A DNA stretch of 64,000 bases from Gorillibacterium massiliense (GTDB lineage Bacteria > Bacillota > Bacilli > Paenibacillales > NBRC-103111). Below are positions 52,604 to 59,597 of the stretch, piece after piece. The DNA is taken from assembly GCF_000455485.1 (NCBI RefSeq), contig NZ_CBQR020000146.1, positions 62,001 through 126,000 of the forward strand, given 5' to 3'. The notes under the pieces were generated by a model. The model was not told the DNA's origin. It did no database searches and saw only the letters and a program-made list of their open reading frames with translations. The translations under genes and the position numbers were made by a program. Numbering within the stretch: the stretch's first letter is position 1; the number at the start of each line of letters is the position of its first letter.

Positions 52604-53398
52604 TTACCCATGCAGCAAGGATTCGGCTCCGTCAATATAGATCGGAGTGCCGGTAATATGCGAGGAAGCGTCACTGGACAGGAAGAGCACTAAATCCGCG
52701 ACATGCTCGGGCTGACCGGGACCTTTTTGCAAAGGCTGGTCGCCTTTTGGAAACTCCACAGGAATGGTGATCTTCTCGACTTCCGGGGTCCAGTTCGTGT
52801 TTTCTCCGATGTTCGTCTCGATGGCGCCGGGACAGATGGCATTCACCCGGATTTTAAATTTGGCCAACTCGAGAGCGGCCATTTGCATGAAAGCGACTTG
52901 ACCGGCCTTGCTGGTGCTGTATGCGGTGAAGCCGAAATTGGAGAAGACGCGGTTTCCGTTGATGGAACTGGTGATGATGATGCTGCCGCCGTTCTTTTTT
53001 AGGTAGGGAACAGCGTATTTTACCGTCAAAAAGGTTCCTTTCAAGTTGATGTTCATGGTAGTTTCCCAATCTTGCACCGTCATTTCCTCGATGGGCGCGA
53101 GGGTGCCGTTGATCCCGGCATTGGCAAAGACAATATCCAGCCGTCCCCACAGGTCCACCACATGGCGCATGCCCTTCTCGACCATTTCCGGCACGGAGAT
53201 GTCCGTCTCCACATAGCACGCCTCTCCGCCTTCCGCTACAATCAGCTGCTGCACCTCTTTGGCGTTTTCCGGCGTACGGTCGAGCAGGCACACTTTGGCG
53301 CCTTGACGGGCCAACAGAATGGCTGAGGCGCGCCCGATGCCCGACCCTCCCCCTGTGATGATGGCAATTTTTCCGGCTACTGGTTTCTCCGCGTTCAT
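52604..53398 (-). CDS. SDR family NAD(P)-dependent oxidoreductase
   Basis: 264 residues, classical SDR. Cofactor site TGGGSGIG, NAG in FANAGINGT, catalytic Ser/Tyr/Lys in SSINGN...YSTSKAG. A C-terminal insertion around residues 200-225 (NWTPEVEKITIPVEFPKGDQ) is unusual. The Asp in LLDRTPEN favours NAD(H). Substrate unknown. AAAGGAGGCG precedes the start. Confidence 0.9.
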   Translation of the reverse strand: MNAEKPVAGKIAIITGGGSGIGRASAILLARQGAKVCLLDRTPENAKEVQQLIVAEGGEACYVETDISVPEMVEKGMRHVVDLWGRLDIVFANAGINGTLAPIEEMTVQDWETTMNINLKGTFLTVKYAVPYLKKNGGSIIITSSINGNRVFSNFGFTAYSTSKAGQVAFMQMAALELAKFKIRVNAICPGAIETNIGENTNWTPEVEKITIPVEFPKGDQPLQKGPGQPEHVADLVLFLSSDASSHITGTPIYIDGAESLLHG

Positions 53399-53578
53399 AA
53401 AACGCCTCCTTTAGCGATCATATAATTGTGCTGAAAGTATCCATAATTTAACCGAAAGCCCGGAGGATGAATCATGCCAGGACAATCCAATCCAGCGGGA
53501 GAATGGTTCAAAAGGCGGAAGGATGGTTAATAAAAGGGAAAGGCCGGCACCATTTTGCATTTAACGGGAGTGATGCAT

Positions 53579-54103
53579 GTGATCAAAGCAGGAAGCTTTA
53601 TCCTCATCGCCGCTATGCTCCTAGGCGGAGTTCCTTTTGCAGAATTTACAGTGAAAGAGGCTGCCGTTCCCCAAGCTGAAACCGTCATGCATACCGTCCA
53701 TCAAGAAGACCGCAAAACACCCCTCCTTTTAAGCTCTGTAAACGGTGTAACCCTCGGGGATGATCGGCAGAGCGTCGCGGATAAAAAAGGCGTCCCCTTC
53801 GCCATTCAGCACGACACCGTTGAGCCGGATGCAGAAACGTACGATTACGGGTATATGAGCGTTACGTTTAGCGGTACGGCGGTGGAACGTGTTTCAATCC
53901 CCGCGGAAGCAGACACTTTTAAGGTGGAAGGCACCGTTGTCTCCATAGATCCGGCCTCTATTCGTGAAGCATTAGGAGATCCGGACTATATCGCAGAAGA
54001 TGGGCTCGTCTACCAGAGAGGGGAGCTCTTGTTGAAGGTGTTTCTGGATGCGGAAAAGAAGCGCATCGTTTCCATCGATTATTATTGCCTGGCTAACGTG
54101 TAA
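53579..54103 (+). CDS. Predicted exported protein of unknown function
   Basis: About 174 residues. A signal-like segment (AGSFILIAAMLLGGVPFAEF) precedes a hydrophilic mature part with SSVNGVTLGDDRQSVADKKG and IREALGDPDY, which look like a small duplicated beta-rich domain as in SmpA/copper-amine-oxidase-like secreted proteins (guess). The GTG at 53579 has GGGAG 8 bases upstream; the ATG at 53573 is too close. Monocistronic. Confidence 0.65.
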   Translation: MIKAGSFILIAAMLLGGVPFAEFTVKEAAVPQAETVMHTVHQEDRKTPLLLSSVNGVTLGDDRQSVADKKGVPFAIQHDTVEPDAETYDYGYMSVTFSGTAVERVSIPAEADTFKVEGTVVSIDPASIREALGDPDYIAEDGLVYQRGELLLKVFLDAEKKRIVSIDYYCLANV

Positions 54104-54124
54104 ATTTTCGTCTGTAACGGTATA

Positions 54125-54164
54125 GAAAAACACCCGGAGCCGCTTCGGGCTCCAGGCGTTTTTC
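54125..54164 (-). terminator. Terminator after the 26-residue gene
   Basis: Arms GGAGCC/GGCTCC with outer AAAAAC/GTTTTT pairing and a T run on the minus strand; may also serve the plus-strand gene ending at 54103. Confidence 0.8.
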
Positions 54165-54183
54165 TTGATCATGTCCTTTTCTC

Positions 54184-54264
54184 TTAGAACATGGGGAATA
54201 CATAACGGACAAGGAAATATAGTGCGTCCCGGGTATCCACATCCACATTGCGACGGGTTTCCAT
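54184..54264 (-). CDS. 26-residue small protein
   Basis: A 27-codon frame beginning METRRNVDVDTRDALYFLVR and ending in YVFPMF. AGGAGGT lies 9 bases before the ATG, a terminator begins 19 bases after the stop, and a SigB-like promoter stands about 50 bases upstream. This full gene architecture makes it credible despite its size. A charged N-terminal half and aromatic, hydrophobic C-terminal half suggest a peripheral membrane peptide. It is not SpoVM. Confidence 0.6.
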   Translation of the reverse strand: METRRNVDVDTRDALYFLVRYVFPMF

Positions 54265-54311
54265 ATCTTCCGCACCTCCTGTTCCTGAAGGAATGGTTGC
54301 TCACTTGATCC

Positions 54312-54352
54312 TTAAACGATCAGGTGCCGTTTGAAACGGTGCGGTAGTGTAA
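54312..54352. promoter_or_regulatory. Divergent SigB-like promoters sharing one -35 block
   Basis: The near-palindrome CCGTTTGAAACGG supplies a -35 to both strands. Plus: GTTTGA (54329-54334), 12-bp spacer, GTGTAA (54347-54352), toward rsbV1. Minus: GTTTCA (54337-54332), 14-bp spacer, GTTTAA (54317-54312), toward the 26-residue gene. Confidence 0.4.
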
Positions 54353-54428
54353 AAAATGTCGGTTTTTGTTATTCTATTGCTATAGACTTATATGGGGCCG
54401 TTTATGAAAATCTTTTATTTGCGGGGTG

Positions 54429-54782
54429 ATGGTTTTGGAACGCAATCATTTTGAAGCACAGGTCAAGGAGACGACAGAAGCCGTTACGGTCTTTGTAAGG
54501 GGCGAGCTTGACCTGGCGGTGGCACCGCAATTTCGTTCGGTGCTGGAGCCGCTGATTCCATCTGCGAAACCGCTGGTGCTGAACTTAAGCGAGCTTACCT
54601 ATATCGACAGCACGGGTATGGGTATTATCATTTTTATACTTAAAGCGCGGGCTGAGGGGAAAGCCGGCTTCACCTTGGATGAAGTTCCGGCCAAGATCAA
54701 AAAGCTGTTTGACTTGACGGGCATCTCCAAGTTCCTTACAGTGAGAAACTCGACTAATCTGGCGAAGGCGGATGGGGCATGA
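54429..54782 (+). CDS. Anti-sigma factor antagonist, RsbV-like (first copy)
   Basis: About 117 residues, a STAS domain with the phosphorylatable serine in TYIDSTGMGIIIF near 57. Unphosphorylated it would bind its RsbW partner and free the sigma factor. ATG 54429 and TTG 54435 are both possible starts behind GGGGTG. It overlaps the RsbW-like gene by 4 bases. A close paralogue lies at 56473, but no sigma gene follows this pair. Confidence 0.88.
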   Translation: MVLERNHFEAQVKETTEAVTVFVRGELDLAVAPQFRSVLEPLIPSAKPLVLNLSELTYIDSTGMGIIIFILKARAEGKAGFTLDEVPAKIKKLFDLTGISKFLTVRNSTNLAKADGA

Positions 54783-55246
54783 TGCAGGAGCAGCAAACAA
54801 TTAAGCTCGCCATACCGGCAACAGCCGATTATATTGATTTGGCAAGACTGACGCTGTATGGGGTCGCCAACAAGATGGGTTTTTCCTACGAGGATATTGA
54901 AGATATGAAGGTAGCCGTTGCCGAAGCCTGCAACAATGCCGTCCTTCACGCTTATCCGGAAGGAGAAACGGGAACCGTCGACCTTGCCTATGAAATGAGC
55001 GAGAACGGATTAGCCATTCACATCCGGGATCACGGAACAAGCTTTTCCTATGAAGAGCCAGCCGCTGATCTGGCGCCGAACGCGCAGCAGGAATTGGCGG
55101 ATATCAGCGTCGGCGGCTTGGGCATCTATCTGATGCAGGCGCTTATGGATGAGGTCGTCGTAACCAACGACGAAGGCACCCATGTCACTCTGATCAAATA
55201 TTTGCAGACGGCGGCATCGCGCCATAATGGATATCAAGGCATATGA
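54779..55246 (+). CDS. Anti-sigma serine kinase, RsbW-like (first copy)
   Basis: 155 residues, GHKL ATPase fold. N-box EACNNAVLHAY, G1 IRDHGTSF, G2 GGLGIYLMQALMDEV. Phosphorylates the cognate antagonist and can bind a sigma factor. The ATGA overlap with the preceding gene couples synthesis. No sigma factor is encoded with it, so it may act on SigB or on another partner. Confidence 0.88.
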   Translation: MMQEQQTIKLAIPATADYIDLARLTLYGVANKMGFSYEDIEDMKVAVAEACNNAVLHAYPEGETGTVDLAYEMSENGLAIHIRDHGTSFSYEEPAADLAPNAQQELADISVGGLGIYLMQALMDEVVVTNDEGTHVTLIKYLQTAASRHNGYQGI

Positions 55247-55288
55247 AAAATCCCGCTGGACTCGCAAGGAGTCGGGCGGGATTTTTTT
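55246..55288. terminator. Bidirectional terminator between rsbW copy 1 and dps
   Basis: AATCCCGC/GCGGGATT with inner GACTC/GAGTC and T runs on both sides. Confidence 0.85.
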
Positions 55289-55295
55289 GTGAGCA

Positions 55296-55742
55296 TTATG
55301 CGAGGTGAGCGCGCAGCATCCAGCAGTGTTTTTCCAAAACAGCAGCGGTTTGCGTAAAGAAGTCAGCCGTTACAGCGTCGCCAGCTTCCTCTGCAATTTC
55401 GATGCCTTCATGCAGTCCCTTGGTCATTTTCTCGTAATCGGCGAGCAAGGTAGCGACCATTTCCCTTGGCGTTTCGCCGCCTGCGGCTTCTTCGACTACG
55501 GAGAGCTTCAGGGCTTCCGTCAGTTTAGCGACGGGTTCTCCGCCCAATGTGAGGACGCGTTCTGCCGTAGCATCCATGTTTTCAGTGGCTTCGTCATACA
55601 GTTCTTCGAATTTTGGATGAAGGACAAAGAAAAGTTCGCCCTTAACAAACCAGTGGTAGTTGTGAAGCTTAGTGTAGAGAACGGTCCAGGTTGCGACTTG
55701 CTGATTCAGTACCGCGATAACTTTTTCATTTTTTTCAGCCAT
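55296..55742 (-). CDS. dps: Dps-family ferritin-like DNA-protection protein
   Basis: 148 residues. The ferroxidase motif is present: LHNYHWFVKGELFFVLHPKFEELYDE (His, His, Asp and Glu). Stores iron and consumes peroxide. AGGAGGC precedes the start. The upstream region contains the dyad ATTATAGT...ACTATTATAA (55761-55787), loosely like a PerR box (TTATAAT-N-ATTATAA), so peroxide control is possible. Confidence 0.9.
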   Translation of the reverse strand: MAEKNEKVIAVLNQQVATWTVLYTKLHNYHWFVKGELFFVLHPKFEELYDEATENMDATAERVLTLGGEPVAKLTEALKLSVVEEAAGGETPREMVATLLADYEKMTKGLHEGIEIAEEAGDAVTADFFTQTAAVLEKHCWMLRAHLA

Positions 55743-55817
55743 GGTTTCTGCCTCCTGAAAATTATAGTCTTGTCAAAACTATTATAACGAAATCTGCCGA
55801 ATTTGATTGTGAAGTTT

Positions 55818-55843
55818 GTTTCATATAGGGTGCCATCGGGTAA
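55818..55843 (+). promoter_or_regulatory. SigB-like promoter before the DUF948 gene
   Basis: GTTTCA (55818-55823), 14-bp spacer, GGGTAA (55838-55843). The best match of the set to the Bacillus SigB consensus. Confidence 0.6.
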
Positions 55844-55891
55844 CAAAAATAGAAGCAGCACGAGAGATTATGCCTTGAGGAGGGATCAAGT

Positions 55892-56350
55892 ATGATCTGG
55901 CAGATCAGCATCGCCATCATCGCTTTCGCTTTCGCGGCTCTAGTGGTCTTTTTGATTCGGACACTGCATCTCTTGCAGGAATCGCTGAAAGAGACCAATC
56001 AGACAATCTCGAATGTGCAAAAGGATCTGAATGATGTGAATGGAGAGGTCAAGGGTCTCATCCGCAATACCAACCAGATTACGATGGACCTAAGGCAGAA
56101 GATGAAGTCGCTGGATTCCCTTTTTGGCACGGTGGAAAATGTGGGGGATGCTTTGGAAGGCGTTACTTCCGTCGTCCGAAGAGCATCAAACCGCTTCGCC
56201 GTGAATGCCAATCACAGCCTCAGTCATGAGCAGAAGCAGGAGCCGGATAAGAAAGTCTATAAAGCGATCAATTGGATCAGCTCCGTCTATGATATTTGGA
56301 AAAGAGTCAAACTCCACCGAATGAATGAACGTGAGGTCGCGCGTCACTAG
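55892..56350 (+). CDS. DUF948 general-stress-type protein
   Basis: 152 residues. One N-terminal membrane helix followed by a coiled coil (LLQESLKETNQTISNVQKDL onward) and a basic tail. This is the DUF948 layout, whose Bacillus members are SigB-dependent general-stress proteins of unknown function. GGAGGG precedes the ATG. Confidence 0.83.
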   Translation: MIWQISIAIIAFAFAALVVFLIRTLHLLQESLKETNQTISNVQKDLNDVNGEVKGLIRNTNQITMDLRQKMKSLDSLFGTVENVGDALEGVTSVVRRASNRFAVNANHSLSHEQKQEPDKKVYKAINWISSVYDIWKRVKLHRMNEREVARH

Positions 56351-56410
56351 GCGTGCGATTTCTTTTTGCACAAGGGAAGCATGCGCAGGACCTTTTACAG
56401 CGTTTCCCAT

Positions 56411-56436
56411 GATTCAGCGAGAAGGCCGTCGGGTAA
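56411..56436 (+). promoter_or_regulatory. SigB-like promoter before rsbV-rsbW-sigB
   Basis: GATTCA (56411-56416), 14-bp spacer, GGGTAA (56431-56436). Implies autoregulation of the sigB operon, as known in Bacillus. Confidence 0.55.
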
Positions 56437-56472
56437 AAAGATAATGCATGCAAATCGTAGGAGGATAATGAA

Positions 56473-56832
56473 ATGAACATGGAGAAAAAGTTTGCCATCA
56501 CCAAAAAAGTAACCGTCCAGCGCATCACCATCTACTTACACGGAGAGTTGGATTTGTCCGTCGCTCCGGAAATGAGGGCGGATCTGGAACCTTATATAAA
56601 TCAGGGCGATCGGGAATTGGTGCTGAACCTGGAAGGGTTGACCTACATCGACAGCACGGGCATCGGCATCATCATCTTGATCCTGAAGCAAAGAGACTCC
56701 ATCCACGCAACCTTCAGGGTCGAAGACATTCCGCCGTCCATTAACCGGCTTTTCGAGCTCACGGGCATTACCCAGTATCTCGTTACAGACAATATGGAAT
56801 CAAAGCAAGAGAGGAACGGAGAGATCATATGA
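56473..56832 (+). CDS. rsbV: Anti-sigma factor antagonist RsbV (second copy)
   Basis: 119 residues, STAS domain with phospho-serine block TYIDSTGIGIIIL near 58. First gene of rsbV-rsbW-sigB; the ATG has GTAGGAGG upstream. Released from RsbW by the REC-PP2C phosphatase at 48925 (inference), it would liberate SigB. Confidence 0.92.
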   Translation: MNMEKKFAITKKVTVQRITIYLHGELDLSVAPEMRADLEPYINQGDRELVLNLEGLTYIDSTGIGIIILILKQRDSIHATFRVEDIPPSINRLFELTGITQYLVTDNMESKQERNGEII

Positions 56833-57278
56833 ACCGCCAGAATCATGAAATCATTCTGACTCTTCCTGCAGACGCCAATTTTGTGGATATTGTCAGACTG
56901 GTCTTATACGGAATATCGACCAAGTGGGGTTTTTCTTACGAGGATATTGAAGATATGAAGGTGGCGGTTGCCGAAGCGTGCAACAACGCCGTACTTCACG
57001 CCTATAAAGGCCGGGAAGCCGGAAGAATGGAAGTGAAGTTTAGAAATACCGGCTCCGGGATTCAGATCAGTGTCAAGGATGAGGGAAGCAGCTTTGATTA
57101 TGAGCAAAAAGAGCGTCTCGCCACGTCTCTGCACGATAAGGATTTGAGCGAAATTCGCGCCGGCGGGTTGGGTATCTACATGATGCAAGCGCTGATGGAT
57201 GAAGTTCAGGTCAATACCGATACAGGAACTGAGGTCGTCCTTACCAAGTTCCTTCAAGGGAATGAGGAAATGGCATGA
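56829..57278 (+). CDS. rsbW: Serine-protein kinase RsbW (second copy)
   Basis: 149 residues. N-box EACNNAVLHAY, G1 VKDEGSSF, G2 GGLGIYMMQALMDEV. ATGA overlaps with both rsbV and sigB show tight stoichiometric coupling. The block around the N-box is nearly identical at DNA level to the copy at 54779, indicating gene duplication. Confidence 0.93.
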   Translation: MNRQNHEIILTLPADANFVDIVRLVLYGISTKWGFSYEDIEDMKVAVAEACNNAVLHAYKGREAGRMEVKFRNTGSGIQISVKDEGSSFDYEQKERLATSLHDKDLSEIRAGGLGIYMMQALMDEVQVNTDTGTEVVLTKFLQGNEEMA

Positions 57279-58045
57279 AGTCGAATCAGACGATGCATGA
57301 GCAGGAGATGATTCATAAAATCATCGAGTATCAAAATACCGAGTCCGAGGAGACCGTTACGACGCTGCTGCTTGAATACGAGCCTCTTGTGAAGATGGCG
57401 GCAGGCAAGATGTCGCGGAATCGTCCGGATCTTTACGAGGACTTGTACCAGGTGGGGCAGATGTCTTTGCTTCGTCTGTTTAAGCAGTTTGACAGTACGC
57501 TGGGCATTCATTTTGAAGCGTATGCGATGAAGAGTCTCATCGGCCATATGAAGAATTATTTACGGGATAAATCGTGGTACATACAGGTGCCCCGGAGAAT
57601 AAAAGAAAAAGGCCTCATGGTCCAGGTGACCATCGACGAGTTGACCATGCGTCTGGAGCGTTCCCCCAGCATCGATGAGATTGCAGCCGCCCTGGAGTTG
57701 TCTCAGGAAGAAACCATCGAAGTGTTGGCGGGTCGGGAGTGCTATAACTACGTTTCCCTGGATACGCCTTTATCCAGTGACGAAGGCAGCGCTACGATCG
57801 GCGATTTAATCGGCGGAGAGGGCGATGATTTCCATACGGTAGAAATGAGAATGGACTTGCAGCAGGCTTTTGTTTATTTGAAAGACGAGGAAAAGAAGGT
57901 ATTGGATATGGCCTATAGCGGAGGACATTCCCAAAGGGCGATCGCCCAAGCCCTCGGTATCTCTCAGATGAGCGTGTCCCGCATCCAGAAGCGGGCTCTT
58001 GAGAAGCTGAAGGAATTGCTGGCCGATCAGAAGAAGACAAGCTGA
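57275..58045 (+). CDS. sigB: General stress sigma factor SigB
   Basis: 256 residues of the SigB/SigF/SigG group. Region 2 includes DLYQVGQMSLLRLFKQFD and FEAYAMKSLIGHMKNYLRD; region 3 PSIDEIAAALELS; region 4 YSGGHSQRAIAQALGISQMS. Being placed after rsbV-rsbW and outside any sporulation context argues for SigB rather than SigF. Ends in a terminator 80 bases downstream; no rsbX follows. Confidence 0.92.
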   Translation: MKSNQTMHEQEMIHKIIEYQNTESEETVTTLLLEYEPLVKMAAGKMSRNRPDLYEDLYQVGQMSLLRLFKQFDSTLGIHFEAYAMKSLIGHMKNYLRDKSWYIQVPRRIKEKGLMVQVTIDELTMRLERSPSIDEIAAALELSQEETIEVLAGRECYNYVSLDTPLSSDEGSATIGDLIGGEGDDFHTVEMRMDLQQAFVYLKDEEKKVLDMAYSGGHSQRAIAQALGISQMSVSRIQKRALEKLKELLADQKKTS

Positions 58046-58124
58046 TGAGAAGACCAATCCGACCAACCGAATACTACGCGCTTCTTCAGATAAGGAGATG
58101 GCGATAGAGTGAATCACGATTGTG

Positions 58125-58153
58125 TGGCGCTCTGGCGCCAGACTCCTTTTTTT
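58125..58153 (+). terminator. Terminator of the sigB operon
   Basis: TGGCGC/GCGCCA stem (58125-58130 with 58135-58140), 4-base loop, seven T residues after a short spacer. Confidence 0.75.
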
Positions 58154-58270
58154 GTTGGTTTGGAGAGACTCGAAAAATTGGCGGAATCCTTGTTTCTCCC
58201 GGGATGGGCAAGGGTAAGTAGTAGTACATCGGCTTTTGACAGACAAATCAACGGAAAGGCGGTATGGATC

Positions 58271-58585
58271 ATGATCAAGCATCGGATCGAGTGCTTTGAC
58301 AGCGACATTTTGGTCTGTGCAACGAGTGATACGTCTTTCGATTTGACCATTCAGGCAAAATCCAATCCCTTAGGTACCGGGAACGCTTTGGAACGATATG
58401 CCACAGAGGAAGAAGCAATACGTGCGGCAAACAACTTTTGCAAGATGTATACGGCTGCTCGGGAGAAAGGTTATTACTTCAAGGAGCGTTTTTTTGCCAA
58501 GCCGAACAAAGAGAGGATCGATATCAGCGTTTACTTGGGCGCGAGAATGCCCATCGACCAGTTTTACAGCCAGTTGGAGCGGTAA
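58271..58585 (+). CDS. Hypothetical protein
   Basis: 104 residues, soluble, with an even mix of helix and strand; ALERYATEEEAIRAANNFCK looks like a helix-rich domain resembling small DUF-type proteins. The frame is open back to a GTG at 58109, but that would translate through the sigB terminator; GGCGG before the ATG at 58271 supports the short form. Function not recognised. Confidence 0.6.
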   Translation: MIKHRIECFDSDILVCATSDTSFDLTIQAKSNPLGTGNALERYATEEEAIRAANNFCKMYTAAREKGYYFKERFFAKPNKERIDISVYLGARMPIDQFYSQLER

Positions 58586-58622
58586 ACGTTTGATGTAAGG
58601 AAGCGTACAGAAAGCGATGGGA

Positions 58623-58646
58623 ACGGGCTGCCGCCCGTTTTTTTTG
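58623..58646 (+). terminator. Terminator after the gene at 58271
   Basis: ACGGGC/GCCCGT stem, 4-base loop, eight T residues. Confidence 0.8.
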
Positions 58647-58753
58647 TGCAGGCGTATCCGGTAAAGGATGAACCGCAATCTTTCAGGCAATAAAGGTAAT
58701 AAGCGGAGCGTGAGATACCGGGTTGTGATTAAGAAAAGTCGGTCGTCACAAAG

Positions 58754-58784
58754 AACCAGCCGGTTCCTCGGAACCGGCTGGTTT
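58754..58784. terminator. Hairpin terminating the ytxH-type gene
   Basis: 14-bp perfect arms (58754-58767 with 58770-58783), a 2-base loop; the minus-strand exit is TTCTTTG, a weak T tract. Confidence 0.6.
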
Positions 58785-58795
58785 GGAATTTGCGG

Positions 58796-59122
58796 TTATT
58801 CGTGATCGTTTTTCATGGCGGAGCGCAAATTGTCTTTAACCGTGTCGGCTACATCGTCGGAAGCTTCTTTTACGGCTTGAGCGGCATCGGATGCGGAGGA
58901 CACTACCCGCGGCAGTTGGTTCGTTACGGATTTTGCCAGGTCCGAAGCATATTGCCCTACATTGGCAGCCACTTCCGACGTTTTATGACCCATATTGCGG
59001 GCGCAGCTTGAGACATCCTCGCGCAGCGCTTTGCCTGATTTAGGTGCCAGAAGCAGCGCGGAAACCGCGCCGACTGCACCGCCGACGATAAAACCGGAAA
59101 TCATGCCTTTGCTTTTTGCCAT
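58796..59122 (-). CDS. YtxH-domain protein
   Basis: 108 residues. GFIVGGAVGAVSALLLAPKSG is the YtxH signature: a short membrane helix followed by LLAPKSGKALRED. The rest is an amphipathic helix with ATD-like repeats. General-stress family in Bacillus; function unclear. AAAAGGAG precedes the start. Second gene after glsB. Confidence 0.88.
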   Translation of the reverse strand: MAKSKGMISGFIVGGAVGAVSALLLAPKSGKALREDVSSCARNMGHKTSEVAANVGQYASDLAKSVTNQLPRVVSSASDAAQAVKEASDDVADTVKDNLRSAMKNDHE

Positions 59123-59153
59123 TTCAATTCACTCCTTTTCAATTGGTGTTGAT

Positions 59154-59417
59154 TTAGTTTGCGTTGCGGACTCCGCGGAACAGGAGACCCACGAGAAAGA
59201 CGACGACAGCGGCGCCGATAATGGCCGGAATGATGGCAAAACCGGCGATATCAGGGCCTAGGTGACCGAAGAGGAAGTGGCCCAGCCAGGCACCGACAAA
59301 GCCTGCCACCATGGAACCGAGGACACCTCCGGGCATATCGGCGCGGACCAATGCGTCTCCGATGAAGCCGATGATGATGGCCATGATGATGCTGACGATA
59401 AGGCCTAACAGACTCAC
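59154..59417 (-). CDS. GlsB/YeaQ/YmgE family membrane protein
   Basis: About 87 residues with three membrane helices and glycine zippers (MIIGFIGDALVRA-like, GSMVAGFVGAWLGHFL). Stress-linked small membrane proteins; function not settled. A GTG at 59426 overlaps the GGGAG SD, so the GTG at 59417 is preferred. A SigB-like promoter lies upstream and ytxH follows 31 bases later. Confidence 0.85.
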   Translation of the reverse strand: MSLLGLIVSIIMAIIIGFIGDALVRADMPGGVLGSMVAGFVGAWLGHFLFGHLGPDIAGFAIIPAIIGAAVVVFLVGLLFRGVRNAN

Positions 59418-59469
59418 TCGATTCACTCCCTTTTGATTCTTGCTGATGATGTGTGCATCCTACCATATT

Positions 59470-59495
59470 GTACACATCTCGCAGTGCCTTGAAAC
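59470..59495 (-). promoter_or_regulatory. SigB-like promoter before glsB-ytxH
   Basis: Minus strand: GTTTCA (59495-59490), 14-bp spacer, GTGTAC (59475-59470). Shares GTTTCAAGGC with the glgC promoter. Confidence 0.45.
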
Positions 59496-59513
59496 AAAGG
59501 TTGGGGTGAGGAT

Positions 59514-59538
59514 GATTCTTCCAATAGGCAAAGGGTAA
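59514..59538 (+). promoter_or_regulatory. SigB-like promoter before cls
   Basis: GATTCT (59514-59519), 13-bp spacer, GGGTAA (59533-59538), divergent from the glsB promoter. Confidence 0.4.
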
Positions 59539-59597
59539 TAACTCGTACATTCCGTTTTCAATATATCTTGTTCTTGCTGCCGATGGGGGGGCGTTCT

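Noticed and set aside
58109-58270. Longer N-terminus for the hypothetical gene at 58271
   Set aside because: It would span the sigB operon terminator; a GTG with an SD exists at 58109, but the extra residues show no protein-like character.
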